Positions 15,637 through 23,750 of a stretch of DNA of 34,628 nucleotides are shown piece by piece. Position 1 is the first letter of the stretch. Each line of letters begins with the position of its first letter. The stretch comes from Pseudomonadota bacterium (GTDB taxonomy: Bacteria; Pseudomonadota; Gammaproteobacteria; Pseudomonadales; Moraxellaceae). A program made the translations under genes and the position numbers. A model generated the notes under the pieces. That model was not told the DNA's origin, did no database searches, and saw nothing but the letters and a program-made list of their open reading frames with translations. Location: NCBI GenBank assembly GCA_021804355.1, contig JAJZHP010000017.1, forward strand, positions 1 through 34,628, given 5' to 3'.

Positions 15637-17622
15637 TTAAAGGCAGATCACGCTGATGTTGGAAACATTAGCGCTGGCCACGCCCGATCCATTTTTTAGT
15701 GAACAATATGGCGCAATAGGCTGATTACTGGGGATGCTAACCAGATAGCTGTCACCTGCGGGGATGGTGACAGGGAACTGGAAATTTACCGGCATATTGC
15801 AGCCTGGCCCTACCTGAAGGTTGGTGTTCATTCCGCTGTTGCTCGAAGTATCGACTAAACTGATAGCTACACAGTTTCCAGACTGACCAAAGCTGGCGGC
15901 ACCTCCTACCGTGTAAGAGGTTGTGGCACCAGCAATCCCGGAACCGTACTCAGCTTCACAGATGCCACTGCCACTGGCAAAGGGCCCCTGCGGTCGACTG
16001 ACAGCAAAACTCATCGAGTTACCCGTTAATTGACCCGTTAGTGAAAAAAGCAAAGTGTTAACGCAATCGTTCCCCCCACCAGCTGTCGCATTGACCAATC
16101 CGGATGAGGATACCGTGCCGGAAAATACGGGAAGCCCTCCAGCGCCCCCCGTTGTTGTGGTTGTTGGATTGATAGTGATGTTGCCGTTATTCACCGTGGC
16201 CGTGTAGGTACCCGAGCTGAGATTATTCGCCGCGCTGGCTCCCGTACTCCCGGTACCACAGTTAGGACAATGTAAGGTCCAGGTACCGGATAGGGTTATT
16301 GGTGTCCCGCTACTACCTCCCCCTGAGCCGTAGGATGGAGGTGCCAGCATTTGTCGAGATAGTACCAGCGTCCCTGTTACTGCCACCGTGGCTCCTGTGC
16401 TGCTGCAGGTTCCGGTCATCGATGAGAAATTCAAAGTGCAAGTATTACCACTACCCCCCGATGAGGTAATCGTCCCACTCGTGCCCGACCACACCCCAGA
16501 AAGATAACTGCTGCCGTTGGTAATGCCTGCGAGCACACCATTGGGGGCCGCGATAAAAATTCCCTGTCCTGCGGTGGTGCTGCCTACGCTTGAGGTAGGC
16601 GTATAATTAGCAAACCAGAGCCCAGCGTTGTTTGACGTAACAGATCCAGAAGTTGCTAGGATCTCTGTGATAGTAGCTGTCCCCGCAGGGCTACCATTCG
16701 ACGTGATAGTCACCGCAGAACTGGTCGTGGCTCCACCGCTCAGGGTGACATCGCCACTGCCTCCATTTCCCTGAAGATGAATAGTCAGATTGCCGCCTGA
16801 AGCTATCCAGTACCCTCCAAAAACATTGTTTTTACTGGCATTGATTCCTGCCACTATGCCGTTGGGTTGTAGTAGGGCGTAGATGTTGCATGTCCCCGTA
16901 GTACAATTGGTGACATTCCAAACACTGTTGACATAGGCCTGCCCGGCGCTGGTTTGGCTACTACTGGTCGCCTGGTAAAAGCCATAGGCGTTCGCTATGG
17001 CATTGGCCGGGGAGACCACCAAGCTGCTGTTGTTGCCACCCACCAGGCTAGTGAGGTTGCTGGCGATGGTCTGGATTAGTGTGGAGCCCGAGCCAGGCAA
17101 CTGCTGAGCAAATGTAGTCATGAGGGTGTTTGCCATCATACCTGATGGCATCAAAAGATTTGCACTCCCAGAAGCATTAGAGCTGCCTGCGGAGATATTG
17201 GATAGCGTCTGCAGAAAGGCTGCCATAGCAGCTGCTTTAGGTGCGCTGAGATTGCTTGAATTAGGTGCTTCCCCGGTGATGGTAAAGGGTGTGATGACTC
17301 CACCAGGAGGTATGGCTACCCCTCCCATATTGCCTGCAGCGGAACTGAGAGAAACCCCCAATACGGTGAAATCCACACTATCACCGCTCTTATAGGTGAA
17401 AGAGCCATCGCTCTGGGTCGTTCCGGTTAATCCTGAAGATGTCTTGTAGAAAGCACCACTGACCGGCGAATCGACAAAATAACCGGTCAGATTAGATGAG
17501 ACTGAGCCTGAACCTGAACTTGATCCACTCCCTCCACCTCCTCCCCCGCATGCAGACAATAACAACATGATGCTTAGCAGTATGAGATCACATCCTAACT
17601 TGCCGACAGCTTTAGCTTCCAT
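15637..17622 (-). CDS. Large Ser/Gly/Thr-rich surface lipoprotein
   Basis: A 661-residue protein starting at ATG with AGGAGA 8 bp upstream. Residues 1-24 are a lipoprotein signal with LLLSAC, so Cys25 would be lipidated; a Gly/Ser linker to about residue 43 follows. Next comes a GYFVDSPVSGAFYKTSSG module with SDGSFTYKSGDSVDF, a domain start seen in secreted gammaproteobacterial lipoproteins. The middle has a duplicated unit: LLQPNGIVAGINASKNN then GGYWIASGGNLTI, echoed by IAAPNGVLAGITNGSSY then SGVWSGTSGTITS. Paired Cys residues (NCTTGTC, HCPNC, NTCTLNF, MTGTC) suggest disulfides outside the cytoplasm. Composition is strongly biased, with little Lys or Arg. Function is unknown; a surface or adhesive role is only an inference. 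Confidence 0.8.
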   Translation of the reverse strand: MEAKAVGKLGCDLILLSIMLLLSACGGGGGGSGSSSGSGSVSSNLTGYFVDSPVSGAFYKTSSGLTGTTQSDGSFTYKSGDSVDFTVLGVSLSSAAGNMGGVAIPPGGVITPFTITGEAPNSSNLSAPKAAAMAAFLQTLSNISAGSSNASGSANLLMPSGMMANTLMTTFAQQLPGSGSTLIQTIASNLTSLVGGNNSSLVVSPANAIANAYGFYQATSSSQTSAGQAYVNSVWNVTNCTTGTCNIYALLQPNGIVAGINASKNNVFGGYWIASGGNLTIHLQGNGGSGDVTLSGGATTSSAVTITSNGSPAGTATITEILATSGSVTSNNAGLWFANYTPTSSVGSTTAGQGIFIAAPNGVLAGITNGSSYLSGVWSGTSGTITSSGGSGNTCTLNFSSMTGTCSSTGATVAVTGTLVLSRQMLAPPSYGSGGGSSGTPITLSGTWTLHCPNCGTGSTGASAANNLSSGTYTATVNNGNITINPTTTTTGGAGGLPVFSGTVSSSGLVNATAGGGNDCVNTLLFSLTGQLTGNSMSFAVSRPQGPFASGSGICEAEYGSGIAGATTSYTVGGAASFGQSGNCVAISLVDTSSNSGMNTNLQVGPGCNMPVNFQFPVTIPAGDSYLVSIPSNQPIAPYCSLKNGSGVASANVSNISVICL

Positions 17623-17859
17623 GACAGTATCTCCTACGTTGAGTACTGATCGTTATGCCGAACACCTACATGTTACGACGTCATCATCCCTCTGCAAACC
17701 AGCAATTACGGTGATTTTCGGTACAAATTAACTGCAACTGACTAAGGTGGCTAGATCCTCCTTGAGGGTAAGCAGTCATACCCTAGGGCTGGCCTGTGCG
17801 CGGAGAACCCCTGGTGGTAAGGAAGGAAATGGCGGGGTTTTACACACAAACTGATAAAC
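17623..17859. other. Intergenic region between lipoprotein and vapC
   Basis: This 237-bp stretch has no convincing ORF. It contains AGGGTA at 17765 paired with TACCCT at 17779 (6-bp stem, 8-nt loop) and a GC-rich block up to 17840. The lipoprotein promoter must lie here on the minus strand but I cannot pick it out. I recognise no known riboswitch or small RNA. Confidence 0.4.
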
Positions 17860-18261
17860 CTATGCCCAATTTTCCAAAATGAGCGGTGCATCGATGCGTT
17901 CATAATGGCGATGGTTATTCGTCACCAGCACCGCTCCAGCCGACAGCGTGTGTGCTGCGATCATCATATCCAGTTCGCCGATGGGCTGTCCCCTGCTAAC
18001 GAGTTGGTGACGGATGTCGGCATACCAGTCAGCGGCTTCGCTGTCCCACGGCAGAATGCGCACGATCTTGAGGAACTGGCGCACAGCCAAATGCAGCCGG
18101 TGATCAGCCGGAAGACGCTTCAACCCATATAACAGTTCAGCACGTGTTATCACTGAGATGCAGACCATCGCAGGAATGAGCGAAGCCAGCTTTGCCTCAA
18201 TCGATGGCGATTTACCCTTGATGAGATAACTGACGGTATCCGTATCAAGCATGTGCAACAT
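17860..18261 (-). CDS. vapC: VapC-type PIN-domain toxin
   Basis: A 133-residue PIN-domain ribonuclease. The active-site acids are visible: Asp6 and Asp8 in MLDTDTVSYLI, Glu42 in ITRAELLYGL, and Glu96/Asp98 in IGELDMMIAAH. The terminal VLVTNNHRHYERI segment is typical of VapC. Such toxins cleave tRNA or other RNA and are held inactive by the antitoxin. The ATG overlaps the antitoxin stop by one base (TGATG), the usual coupled arrangement; a TTG one codon upstream is less likely. Confidence 0.9.
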   Translation of the reverse strand: MLHMLDTDTVSYLIKGKSPSIEAKLASLIPAMVCISVITRAELLYGLKRLPADHRLHLAVRQFLKIVRILPWDSEAADWYADIRHQLVSRGQPIGELDMMIAAHTLSAGAVLVTNNHRHYERIDAPLILENWA

Positions 18262-18548
18262 CAAGTGCGATCCCTCTGTTGCAATTCATCGTCGAACAGA
18301 CCACGCTCGGCAGGTTGGGTGTTCATCGGGCGGTCGGCCATGAAGTCGGCAGGTACGTCAATGGTATGCAACAGTTGAAAGAAGTCGCTCCACGTTTTCG
18401 CACCGGGCCGGTTTGACAAGACCACATCCCCCGTTGCGTCATCCCGTGTGATATACACCTCTTTGTCTTCGAAGCGGAACTCAACGGGCAGGCGTACAGC
18501 CTGACTGGCTCCGTTCTTGAATAATTTTGCAATGCGGGTTTCAATCAC
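18261..18548 (-). CDS. vapB: VapB-type antitoxin (AbrB/SpoVT fold)
   Basis: A 95-residue antitoxin. The N-terminal half is a swapped-hairpin AbrB/MazE-like DNA-binding domain (AKLFKNGASQAVRLPVEFRF, then VYITRD), typical of VapB/VagC. The C-terminal half (WSDFFQLLHTIDVPADFM to the end) is the likely toxin-binding tail. The start is GTG at 18548, chosen from the conserved N-terminus, with GGGGC upstream as a poor ribosome site. It should repress its own promoter together with VapC. Confidence 0.87.
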   Translation of the reverse strand: MIETRIAKLFKNGASQAVRLPVEFRFEDKEVYITRDDATGDVVLSNRPGAKTWSDFFQLLHTIDVPADFMADRPMNTQPAERGLFDDELQQRDRT

Positions 18549-18570
18549 AGTCTATGCCCCTTGAGTAGCG

Positions 18571-18604
18571 ATACCTTATCGAGGTATATGCAAGAGTATA
18601 TACT
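18571..18604. promoter_or_regulatory. Candidate VapB operator region
   Basis: Two inverted repeats lie 23-56 bp upstream of vapB: ATACCT/AGGTAT at 18571 and 18582 with a 5-nt spacer, and the perfect 10-bp palindrome AGTATATACT at 18595. Autoregulated vapBC promoters commonly carry such repeats. I could not define -35 and -10 elements. Confidence 0.4.
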
Positions 18605-18678
18605 ATGTTGATGAGCAACGCGATCGACCCGTTCCAGAGGTAGGCAGCTTAATACTTAGGGTCTGCAGGTGTTCTCCC

Positions 18679-19305
18679 CTACCCATCCTGCGCTCGTCCT
18701 GCTAAGGCCATATCCAGCACCATATCAGTCAGGTCATCCAGGGTCATGGATTTCTCAGGACGGTACCAATTGCCTGTCCAAGCAATAGCACCTGCAAGCA
18801 AGCGACGCCAAAAAAAAGGAGGATGCTGGATGATCCCTTGTTGTTGCAATTGCGTGAGTACTTGCAACCAGGCAGCTTCGTACTCATCGCGCAAAGCCAA
18901 TACTTGCAGTTGGCGTTCAGGTGTCAGGGCATTCCACTCATAAACCAACACAGCCATGGCTTCACCCGTAGGACCCAGGATGGATTCCAACTCACCTCGT
19001 ATCAGAGCGCGTAGCTGCAGCTGAGGCGTGATGGCCTCGGCCATGGCGGCTTTCATGCGAGCAAAGTTATAGCGTATGGCTTCTTCCATCACTGCACAGA
19101 GGATATCTTCTTTGCTGCTGAAATGATGAAACAACGAACCACTTTGTATGCCTACCACACGCGCCAGATCACGTACGGTGGTACGGTTGTAACCTTGATG
19201 TCGAAACAAATGGGCAGCAGCGCGTAATACACGACCTCGTGGACTATCATCTAACCCTCCCATAACGGGAATATCTTCTAAAGCCTTGATAGTCATCATA
19301 TTCAT
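18679..19305 (-). CDS. atuR: TetR-family repressor of the atu cluster
   Basis: A 208-residue TetR-family protein. The HTH is at residues 24-70 (RGRVLRAAAHLFRHQGYNRT, TVRDLARVVGIQSGSLFHHF, SSKEDIL). A mostly helical ligand-binding domain follows, with YEWNALTPERQ and the aromatic stretch WTGNWYRP near the C-terminus. It is transcribed divergently from atuA, as AtuR is in Pseudomonas aeruginosa, where AtuR represses the cluster until terpene-derived acyl-CoA is present. CAGGAT lies 7 bp before the ATG. The divergent region carries the palindrome listed separately. Confidence 0.88.
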   Translation of the reverse strand: MNMMTIKALEDIPVMGGLDDSPRGRVLRAAAHLFRHQGYNRTTVRDLARVVGIQSGSLFHHFSSKEDILCAVMEEAIRYNFARMKAAMAEAITPQLQLRALIRGELESILGPTGEAMAVLVYEWNALTPERQLQVLALRDEYEAAWLQVLTQLQQQGIIQHPPFFWRRLLAGAIAWTGNWYRPEKSMTLDDLTDMVLDMALAGRAQDG

Positions 19306-19370
19306 GAATGATCCTGCGATTTTGCATCGTTAAATTCTAACATTTTTTTGTAATTCTTAGGTCAAGCTAC

Positions 19371-19400
19371 TTTACAAACCAAGCGCTTGCTTTGTATCTT
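19371..19400 (+). promoter_or_regulatory. Candidate atuA promoter
   Basis: TTTACA (19371-19376) as -35 and TATCTT (19395-19400) as -10, with an 18-bp spacer. Transcription would start about 25 bp before the atuA ATG. The spacer is almost wholly filled by the palindrome at 19373-19396, which fits a repressor blocking RNA polymerase. Confidence 0.55.
19373..19396. promoter_or_regulatory. Candidate AtuR operator
   Basis: A 24-bp palindrome with 22 symmetric positions. The left half is TACAAACCAAGC and the right half GCTTGCTTTGTA, around a perfect CAAGCGCTTG core. TetR-family repressors bind such sites. In P. aeruginosa AtuR is reported to bind inverted repeats in the atuR-atuA gap; only one strong copy is visible here. 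Confidence 0.72.
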
Positions 19401-19430
19401 AGTACGACATGAACAACAAGGCTAGTCATC

Positions 19431-21239
19431 ATGCAAAATTCCAGCGATGAACGGATCATACGTATAGGTTGCGCAGCAGGATTCTGGGGCGATACCAACA
19501 CGGCTGCTTTCCAGCTGGTTAAGCACGCCCCCATTCAATACCTCGTATTTGATTACCTGGCTGAGATCACGATGTCCTTACTGGCCAAGGCCAGGGATAA
19601 AAACCCTGAAGAGGGTTATGCCACGGATTTTGTTACGCGTGTCATGGCACCTTTATTGCCTGAAATTGCTCGCAAAGGCATTAAAGTCGTCAGCAATGCG
19701 GGCGGTGTCAATCCTCTCAGTTGTGCACGCGCTTTGGAACAGATCATTAATGCTGCCGGGTTATCCCTGAAAGTGGCCGTGGTGGATGGTGATGACCTGC
19801 TTGATCGAGCCACTGAACTTAAGCAACACGGTATCGTGGAGATGTTTGATGGTCGCCCCCTGCCTGATCAGCTCACCAGTATCAATGCCTATCTGGGCGC
19901 TCAACCAGTTCGTGCAGCGCTGGCTGCGGGAGCTGACATCGTAGTCACAGGCCGTATCGTCGATTCCGCTTTGGTACTCGGCCCCCTGATGCATGAATTT
20001 GGCTGGTCTGACCAAGATTATGATCTATTGGCGCAAGGTTCGCTCGCCGGTCATTTGATTGAATGCGGCGCCCAGTGCACGGGCGGCAATTTTACCGACT
20101 GGGAAAGCGTTCCTGGTTACGAAAATATGGGATTTCCTGTCGCGGAGTGTTTTGCTGATGGTCGGGTGATCATCACCAAGCCTGAAAAAACCGGTGGCTT
20201 GGTAAGTACCGCTACCGTTGCAGAGCAATTGGTCTATGAAATTGGAGACCCAGCTGCCTATATGCTCCCTGATGTTATCTGTAATTTTACCCAGGTCCAA
20301 CTCACCCAGATTGCAGAAAACAGGGTTTTAGTAGAAGGCGCACGTGGCCTGCCCCCCTCACTCACCTATAAAGTTTGTGCCACCTATCTGGATGGGTACC
20401 GTGTCAGCGCCAGTTTTATGCTGGGTGGACAAGATGCCAGACGCAAGGGTGAACGTGTTGCTCAGGCCATCTTGAGTAAAGTCCAGCATGTTATGGGGCA
20501 ACGCGGAGCCCCCCCCTTTAGCGAAACCTGCGTGGAAATTCTGGGTAGTGAATGGACCTATGGTGAGCATGGGCGTATGCAGGACTCACGCGAAGTCGTC
20601 GTTCGATTAACCGCACGACATTTTATCAAAGAAACGCTCATGTTTCTGGCTTCAGAAATAGCTCAGGCAGCCACCGGCATGGCCCCAGGCATTACCGGTA
20701 TTGTGGGTGGGCGCCCCAAAGTAGCCCCCGTCATACGTCTGTACTCTTTTCTGCTGAATAAATCTGAAGTTCAAGCACAAATCCACGTCAACGGTCATAC
20801 CGAAACGGTTTCTCAGCAAGCAGGTCAGGCCCGTTCAGAGGTGAAGCCTGTGCCTCAGGGAGAAACGGCACAGGTACTGCCGGCTAACTCGACGCAAGTC
20901 GCCTTGGTACGTTTAGCTTGGGCCCGTTCAGGAGATAAGGGCAACCACAGTAATATCGGTGTCATTGCACGCCGCCCTGAATATCTACCCTGGTTACGAC
21001 GAGCCCTGACACCCGAGCAGGTGGCTGCCTATTTTAGTCATGTGCTGGATGCTGAAAACGGACGCGTGACACGGTATGAACTCCCTGGTTTACATGCTCT
21101 TAATTTTTTACTGGAAAATGCTTTGGGCGGTGGCGGCATGGCCAGTTTACGAGCTGATCCACAAGGCAAGGCTTTCGCCCAACAGCTTCTGGATATGCCT
21201 ATAGACCTGCCTACCGACTTACTACAGGAGCATGCATGA
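19431..21239 (+). CDS. atuA: AtuA, acyclic terpene utilisation protein
   Basis: A 602-residue protein of the DUF1446/AtuA family. Residues 1-450 form the main domain (IRIGCAAGFWGDTNTAAFQL, VFDYLAEITMSLLAKARDKN, VSNAGGVNPLSCARALE, GADIVVTGRIVDSALVLGPL, QCTGGNFTDWE). A C-terminal AtuA-like domain of about 110 residues follows after a Gln-rich linker (LAWARSGDKGNHSNIGVIAR, then GLHALNFLLENALGGGG). The biochemical role is not settled; involvement in the steps around isohexenylglutaryl-CoA cleavage has been suggested for AtuA. AAGG lies 9 bp before the ATG. It is first in the operon and overlaps atuB. Confidence 0.93.
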   Translation: MQNSSDERIIRIGCAAGFWGDTNTAAFQLVKHAPIQYLVFDYLAEITMSLLAKARDKNPEEGYATDFVTRVMAPLLPEIARKGIKVVSNAGGVNPLSCARALEQIINAAGLSLKVAVVDGDDLLDRATELKQHGIVEMFDGRPLPDQLTSINAYLGAQPVRAALAAGADIVVTGRIVDSALVLGPLMHEFGWSDQDYDLLAQGSLAGHLIECGAQCTGGNFTDWESVPGYENMGFPVAECFADGRVIITKPEKTGGLVSTATVAEQLVYEIGDPAAYMLPDVICNFTQVQLTQIAENRVLVEGARGLPPSLTYKVCATYLDGYRVSASFMLGGQDARRKGERVAQAILSKVQHVMGQRGAPPFSETCVEILGSEWTYGEHGRMQDSREVVVRLTARHFIKETLMFLASEIAQAATGMAPGITGIVGGRPKVAPVIRLYSFLLNKSEVQAQIHVNGHTETVSQQAGQARSEVKPVPQGETAQVLPANSTQVALVRLAWARSGDKGNHSNIGVIARRPEYLPWLRRALTPEQVAAYFSHVLDAENGRVTRYELPGLHALNFLLENALGGGGMASLRADPQGKAFAQQLLDMPIDLPTDLLQEHA

Positions 21240-22114
21240 TGTCAGCCTACCAATCGGTATTTCGACCTGATCTCTTTAAGGACCAGGTCATGATTATCAC
21301 CGGTGGTGGCAGCGGTATAGGTCGTTGTACCGCCCACGAACTCGCTGCACTGGGTGCTCATGTGGTACTGCTTGGGCGCAAACAGGAAAAGCTCGATCAT
21401 GTTCAGACGGAGATCATGACCGATGGTGGTTCAGCCAGCACCCATGTCTGTGATATCCGCGATGAAGAGATCGTCAAGACCACGATCAGTGACATCCTCA
21501 AAGCACATGGTCGTATCCATGGTCTGGTGAATAATGCCGGCGGCCAGTTTCCTTCACCTTTGGAGATGATCTCTGCAAAAGGCTTTGAGGCTGTTGTACG
21601 CAATAACCTGACCGGTACCTTTCTCATGATGCGTGAGGTTTATACGCAATGCATGCAGGATCACGGTGGCTCCATGGTAAATATGACCGCAGATATGTGG
21701 GGAGGCATGCCGGGTATGGGGCACTCTGGTGCAGCTCGCGCCGGGGTAGAAAACCTGACCAAGACAGCGGCGGTTGAATGGGCTCGTTCGGGTGTCCGTA
21801 TTAACGGGGTAGCCCCAGGCTGGATCATGTCATCGGGCATGGATACCTATCAAGGCGTCATGAAAACCATTATTCCTACGCTTAAAGCCAAAGTGCCCCT
21901 CAAGCGTATGGGCACAGAGTCCGAAGTCAGCGCGGCCATCTGCTTTTTACTGTCAGCGGCCAGCAGTTTTATCACTGGGGTGACCTTGCGCATTGATGGA
22001 GCAGCTTCACAGGGGTCACGCATCTGGGAGTTGGCTGATCATGAACGCTCAGCCGCTTATGATGGCTTCCACCGTGCCTTTATTCCCGACGTACTCAAAC
22101 AGGACGAGAGCTGA
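21236..22114 (+). CDS. atuB: AtuB, short-chain dehydrogenase (PECR-like)
   Basis: A 292-residue SDR-fold enzyme. The cofactor motif is TGGGSGIGRCTA (about residues 21-31) and NNAGG follows the fourth strand. The usual YxxxK is missing: the region reads GHSGAARAGVENLTKTAA, as in the peroxisomal trans-2-enoyl-CoA reductase/dienoyl-CoA reductase branch, where Tyr and Lys are replaced. This fits an enoyl-CoA reductase or related acyl-CoA role better than an alcohol dehydrogenase. In the Atu literature AtuB is listed as a possible citronellol/citronellal dehydrogenase. ATGA overlaps the atuA stop, with AGGAG upstream; a second ATG follows at once. Confidence 0.88.
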   Translation: MMSAYQSVFRPDLFKDQVMIITGGGSGIGRCTAHELAALGAHVVLLGRKQEKLDHVQTEIMTDGGSASTHVCDIRDEEIVKTTISDILKAHGRIHGLVNNAGGQFPSPLEMISAKGFEAVVRNNLTGTFLMMREVYTQCMQDHGGSMVNMTADMWGGMPGMGHSGAARAGVENLTKTAAVEWARSGVRINGVAPGWIMSSGMDTYQGVMKTIIPTLKAKVPLKRMGTESEVSAAICFLLSAASSFITGVTLRIDGAASQGSRIWELADHERSAAYDGFHRAFIPDVLKQDES

Positions 22115-22118
22115 AACC

Positions 22119-23735
22119 ATGACTATCCTGGAATCCATGCTGGATACGCAAAGCGCTGCCTTTCTCGAGCAGCGACGCCTGATGCTTGAGAAGGTTGAAG
22201 AAGTTCAACATATCTCGCAAAGCGTACACGCCAAAGCCGAGAAGCAAAGAGAGAAATTTGCTAAAAAGAAAAAACTATTACCGCATGAACGCATCCAACG
22301 CTTGCTGGATCCCGGATCACCGTTTCTGGAGATCTGTCCCTTGGCCGGGTACATGATGCATGATGACAAAGATGGCAGTGAGGCAGGCGGCGGCATCATC
22401 TCAGGCATAGGCTTTGTCGGCGGTGTACGCTGTATGGTCAGCGCCAATAACAGTGCCATCAAGGGAGGCACGATTACTCCCGCAGGTTTGAAAAAAACCT
22501 TACGCTTGCAAGAAATTATCATGCAAAACCGTTTGCCCTCCGTCGTGCTGTCTGAAAGCGGAGGGGCTAATTTAAATTACGCTTCTGAAATTTTTGTGGA
22601 AGGCGCACGTACGTTTGCCAATCAGGCGCGCTTATCCGCCGCAGGCTTACCCCAGATAACGATCGTGCATGGCAATGCGACAGCGGGTGGAGCGTATCAG
22701 CCAGGACTGTCCGACTATGTCATTGCGATTCGACAGCGAACGGCCATGTTTTTGGCAGGCCCTCCCCTGCTACTGGCTGCGACCGGTGAAGTAGCTACGG
22801 AAGAGGATCTTGGTGGTGCTGTCATGCACGCCCAGGTAGCAGGTACCGCTGAATACCTGGCCGAGGATGATGCCGATGCCATCAGCATTGCTCGTGATGT
22901 GGTGGCGCAGTTAGGCTGGAATGATCGTCTTTCCGCGACTACCCGTGTGGCTAGTCAGGAGCCACGCTATGCTGCCGATGATTTACTGGGTATAGTCCCT
23001 TCAGACAGCAGGACACCCTACGATACCCGAGAAATTGTCGCACGCATTGCAGACAACTCCGAGTTTCTTGAATTCAAGAACGACTATGATGAACAAACCG
23101 TTTGTGGCTGGCTGCGACTAGGAGGCATCAGTTGCGGCTATATAGGTAATAACGGCCCCATTACCCCGCAAGGCGCTAGCAAGGCTGCTCAATTTATACA
23201 GCTATGTGACCAGACAGGGCGCCCCCTGCTGTTTTTTCATAACACCACAGGCTTTATGGTGGGCACGGATTCTGAGCAGCATGGTGTCATCAAGCATGGC
23301 TCCAAGATGATACAGGCCGTTGCTAATTGTCGCGTACCCAAGATCTCTATGGTGATCGGAGGCTCTTACGGTGCAGGCAACTACGCCATGTGTGGCCGAG
23401 GTCTGGATCCGCACTTCATTTTCAGCTGGCCTAATAGCAAAACAGCGGTCATGGGGGGAGCACAGGCAGGTAAGGTTTTGCGGCAGGTCACCGAAGCCAA
23501 GCAAATGAAAATGGGGATAACCCCCGACCCAAATGTGCTGAGCCTGATCGAACAGTCGGCCGCCCATAATCTTGATGCGCAGTCAACCGCGCTCTTTAAC
23601 ACGGCCCATCTGAATGACGATGGCATCATTGATCCACGCGATACCCGCAAGGTTCTGTTGTTTGTGCTTGATACTATTGATGAAGCACAACGGCGTAGCC
23701 TACATCCCAATGTTTACGGCGTTGCGCGTTTTTAA
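22119..23735 (+). CDS. atuC: Geranyl-CoA carboxylase, beta (carboxyltransferase) subunit
   Basis: A 538-residue carboxyltransferase that, with AtuF, carboxylates the 3-methyl branch of cis-geranyl-CoA to isohexenylglutaconyl-CoA. Shared features with LiuB are [56 protein letters not shown] and WPNSKTAVMGGAQAGK. The N-terminus has a lysine-rich helix (AEKQREKFAKKKK) typical of AtuC. After AMCGR the sequence reads GLDPHF where LiuB has AYEPRF; this segment lies near the acyl pocket and may contribute to the longer substrate. I chose ATG 22119, 4 bp after atuB, because it gives the family N-terminus. Longer upstream frames are overlap artefacts. Confidence 0.93.
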   Translation: MTILESMLDTQSAAFLEQRRLMLEKVEEVQHISQSVHAKAEKQREKFAKKKKLLPHERIQRLLDPGSPFLEICPLAGYMMHDDKDGSEAGGGIISGIGFVGGVRCMVSANNSAIKGGTITPAGLKKTLRLQEIIMQNRLPSVVLSESGGANLNYASEIFVEGARTFANQARLSAAGLPQITIVHGNATAGGAYQPGLSDYVIAIRQRTAMFLAGPPLLLAATGEVATEEDLGGAVMHAQVAGTAEYLAEDDADAISIARDVVAQLGWNDRLSATTRVASQEPRYAADDLLGIVPSDSRTPYDTREIVARIADNSEFLEFKNDYDEQTVCGWLRLGGISCGYIGNNGPITPQGASKAAQFIQLCDQTGRPLLFFHNTTGFMVGTDSEQHGVIKHGSKMIQAVANCRVPKISMVIGGSYGAGNYAMCGRGLDPHFIFSWPNSKTAVMGGAQAGKVLRQVTEAKQMKMGITPDPNVLSLIEQSAAHNLDAQSTALFNTAHLNDDGIIDPRDTRKVLLFVLDTIDEAQRRSLHPNVYGVARF

Positions 23736-23750
23736 TCCAGGAGCTTCCTC

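Noticed and set aside
17740-17840. Structured RNA or riboswitch upstream of the lipoprotein gene
   Set aside because: The stretch has small inverted repeats, but I could not match it to the GEMM, SRP RNA, tmRNA or other known motifs by eye.
21993-22118. Upstream extension of atuC
   Set aside because: It overlaps the end of atuB in another frame. The ATG at 22119 gives the expected N-terminus and a length of 538 residues.
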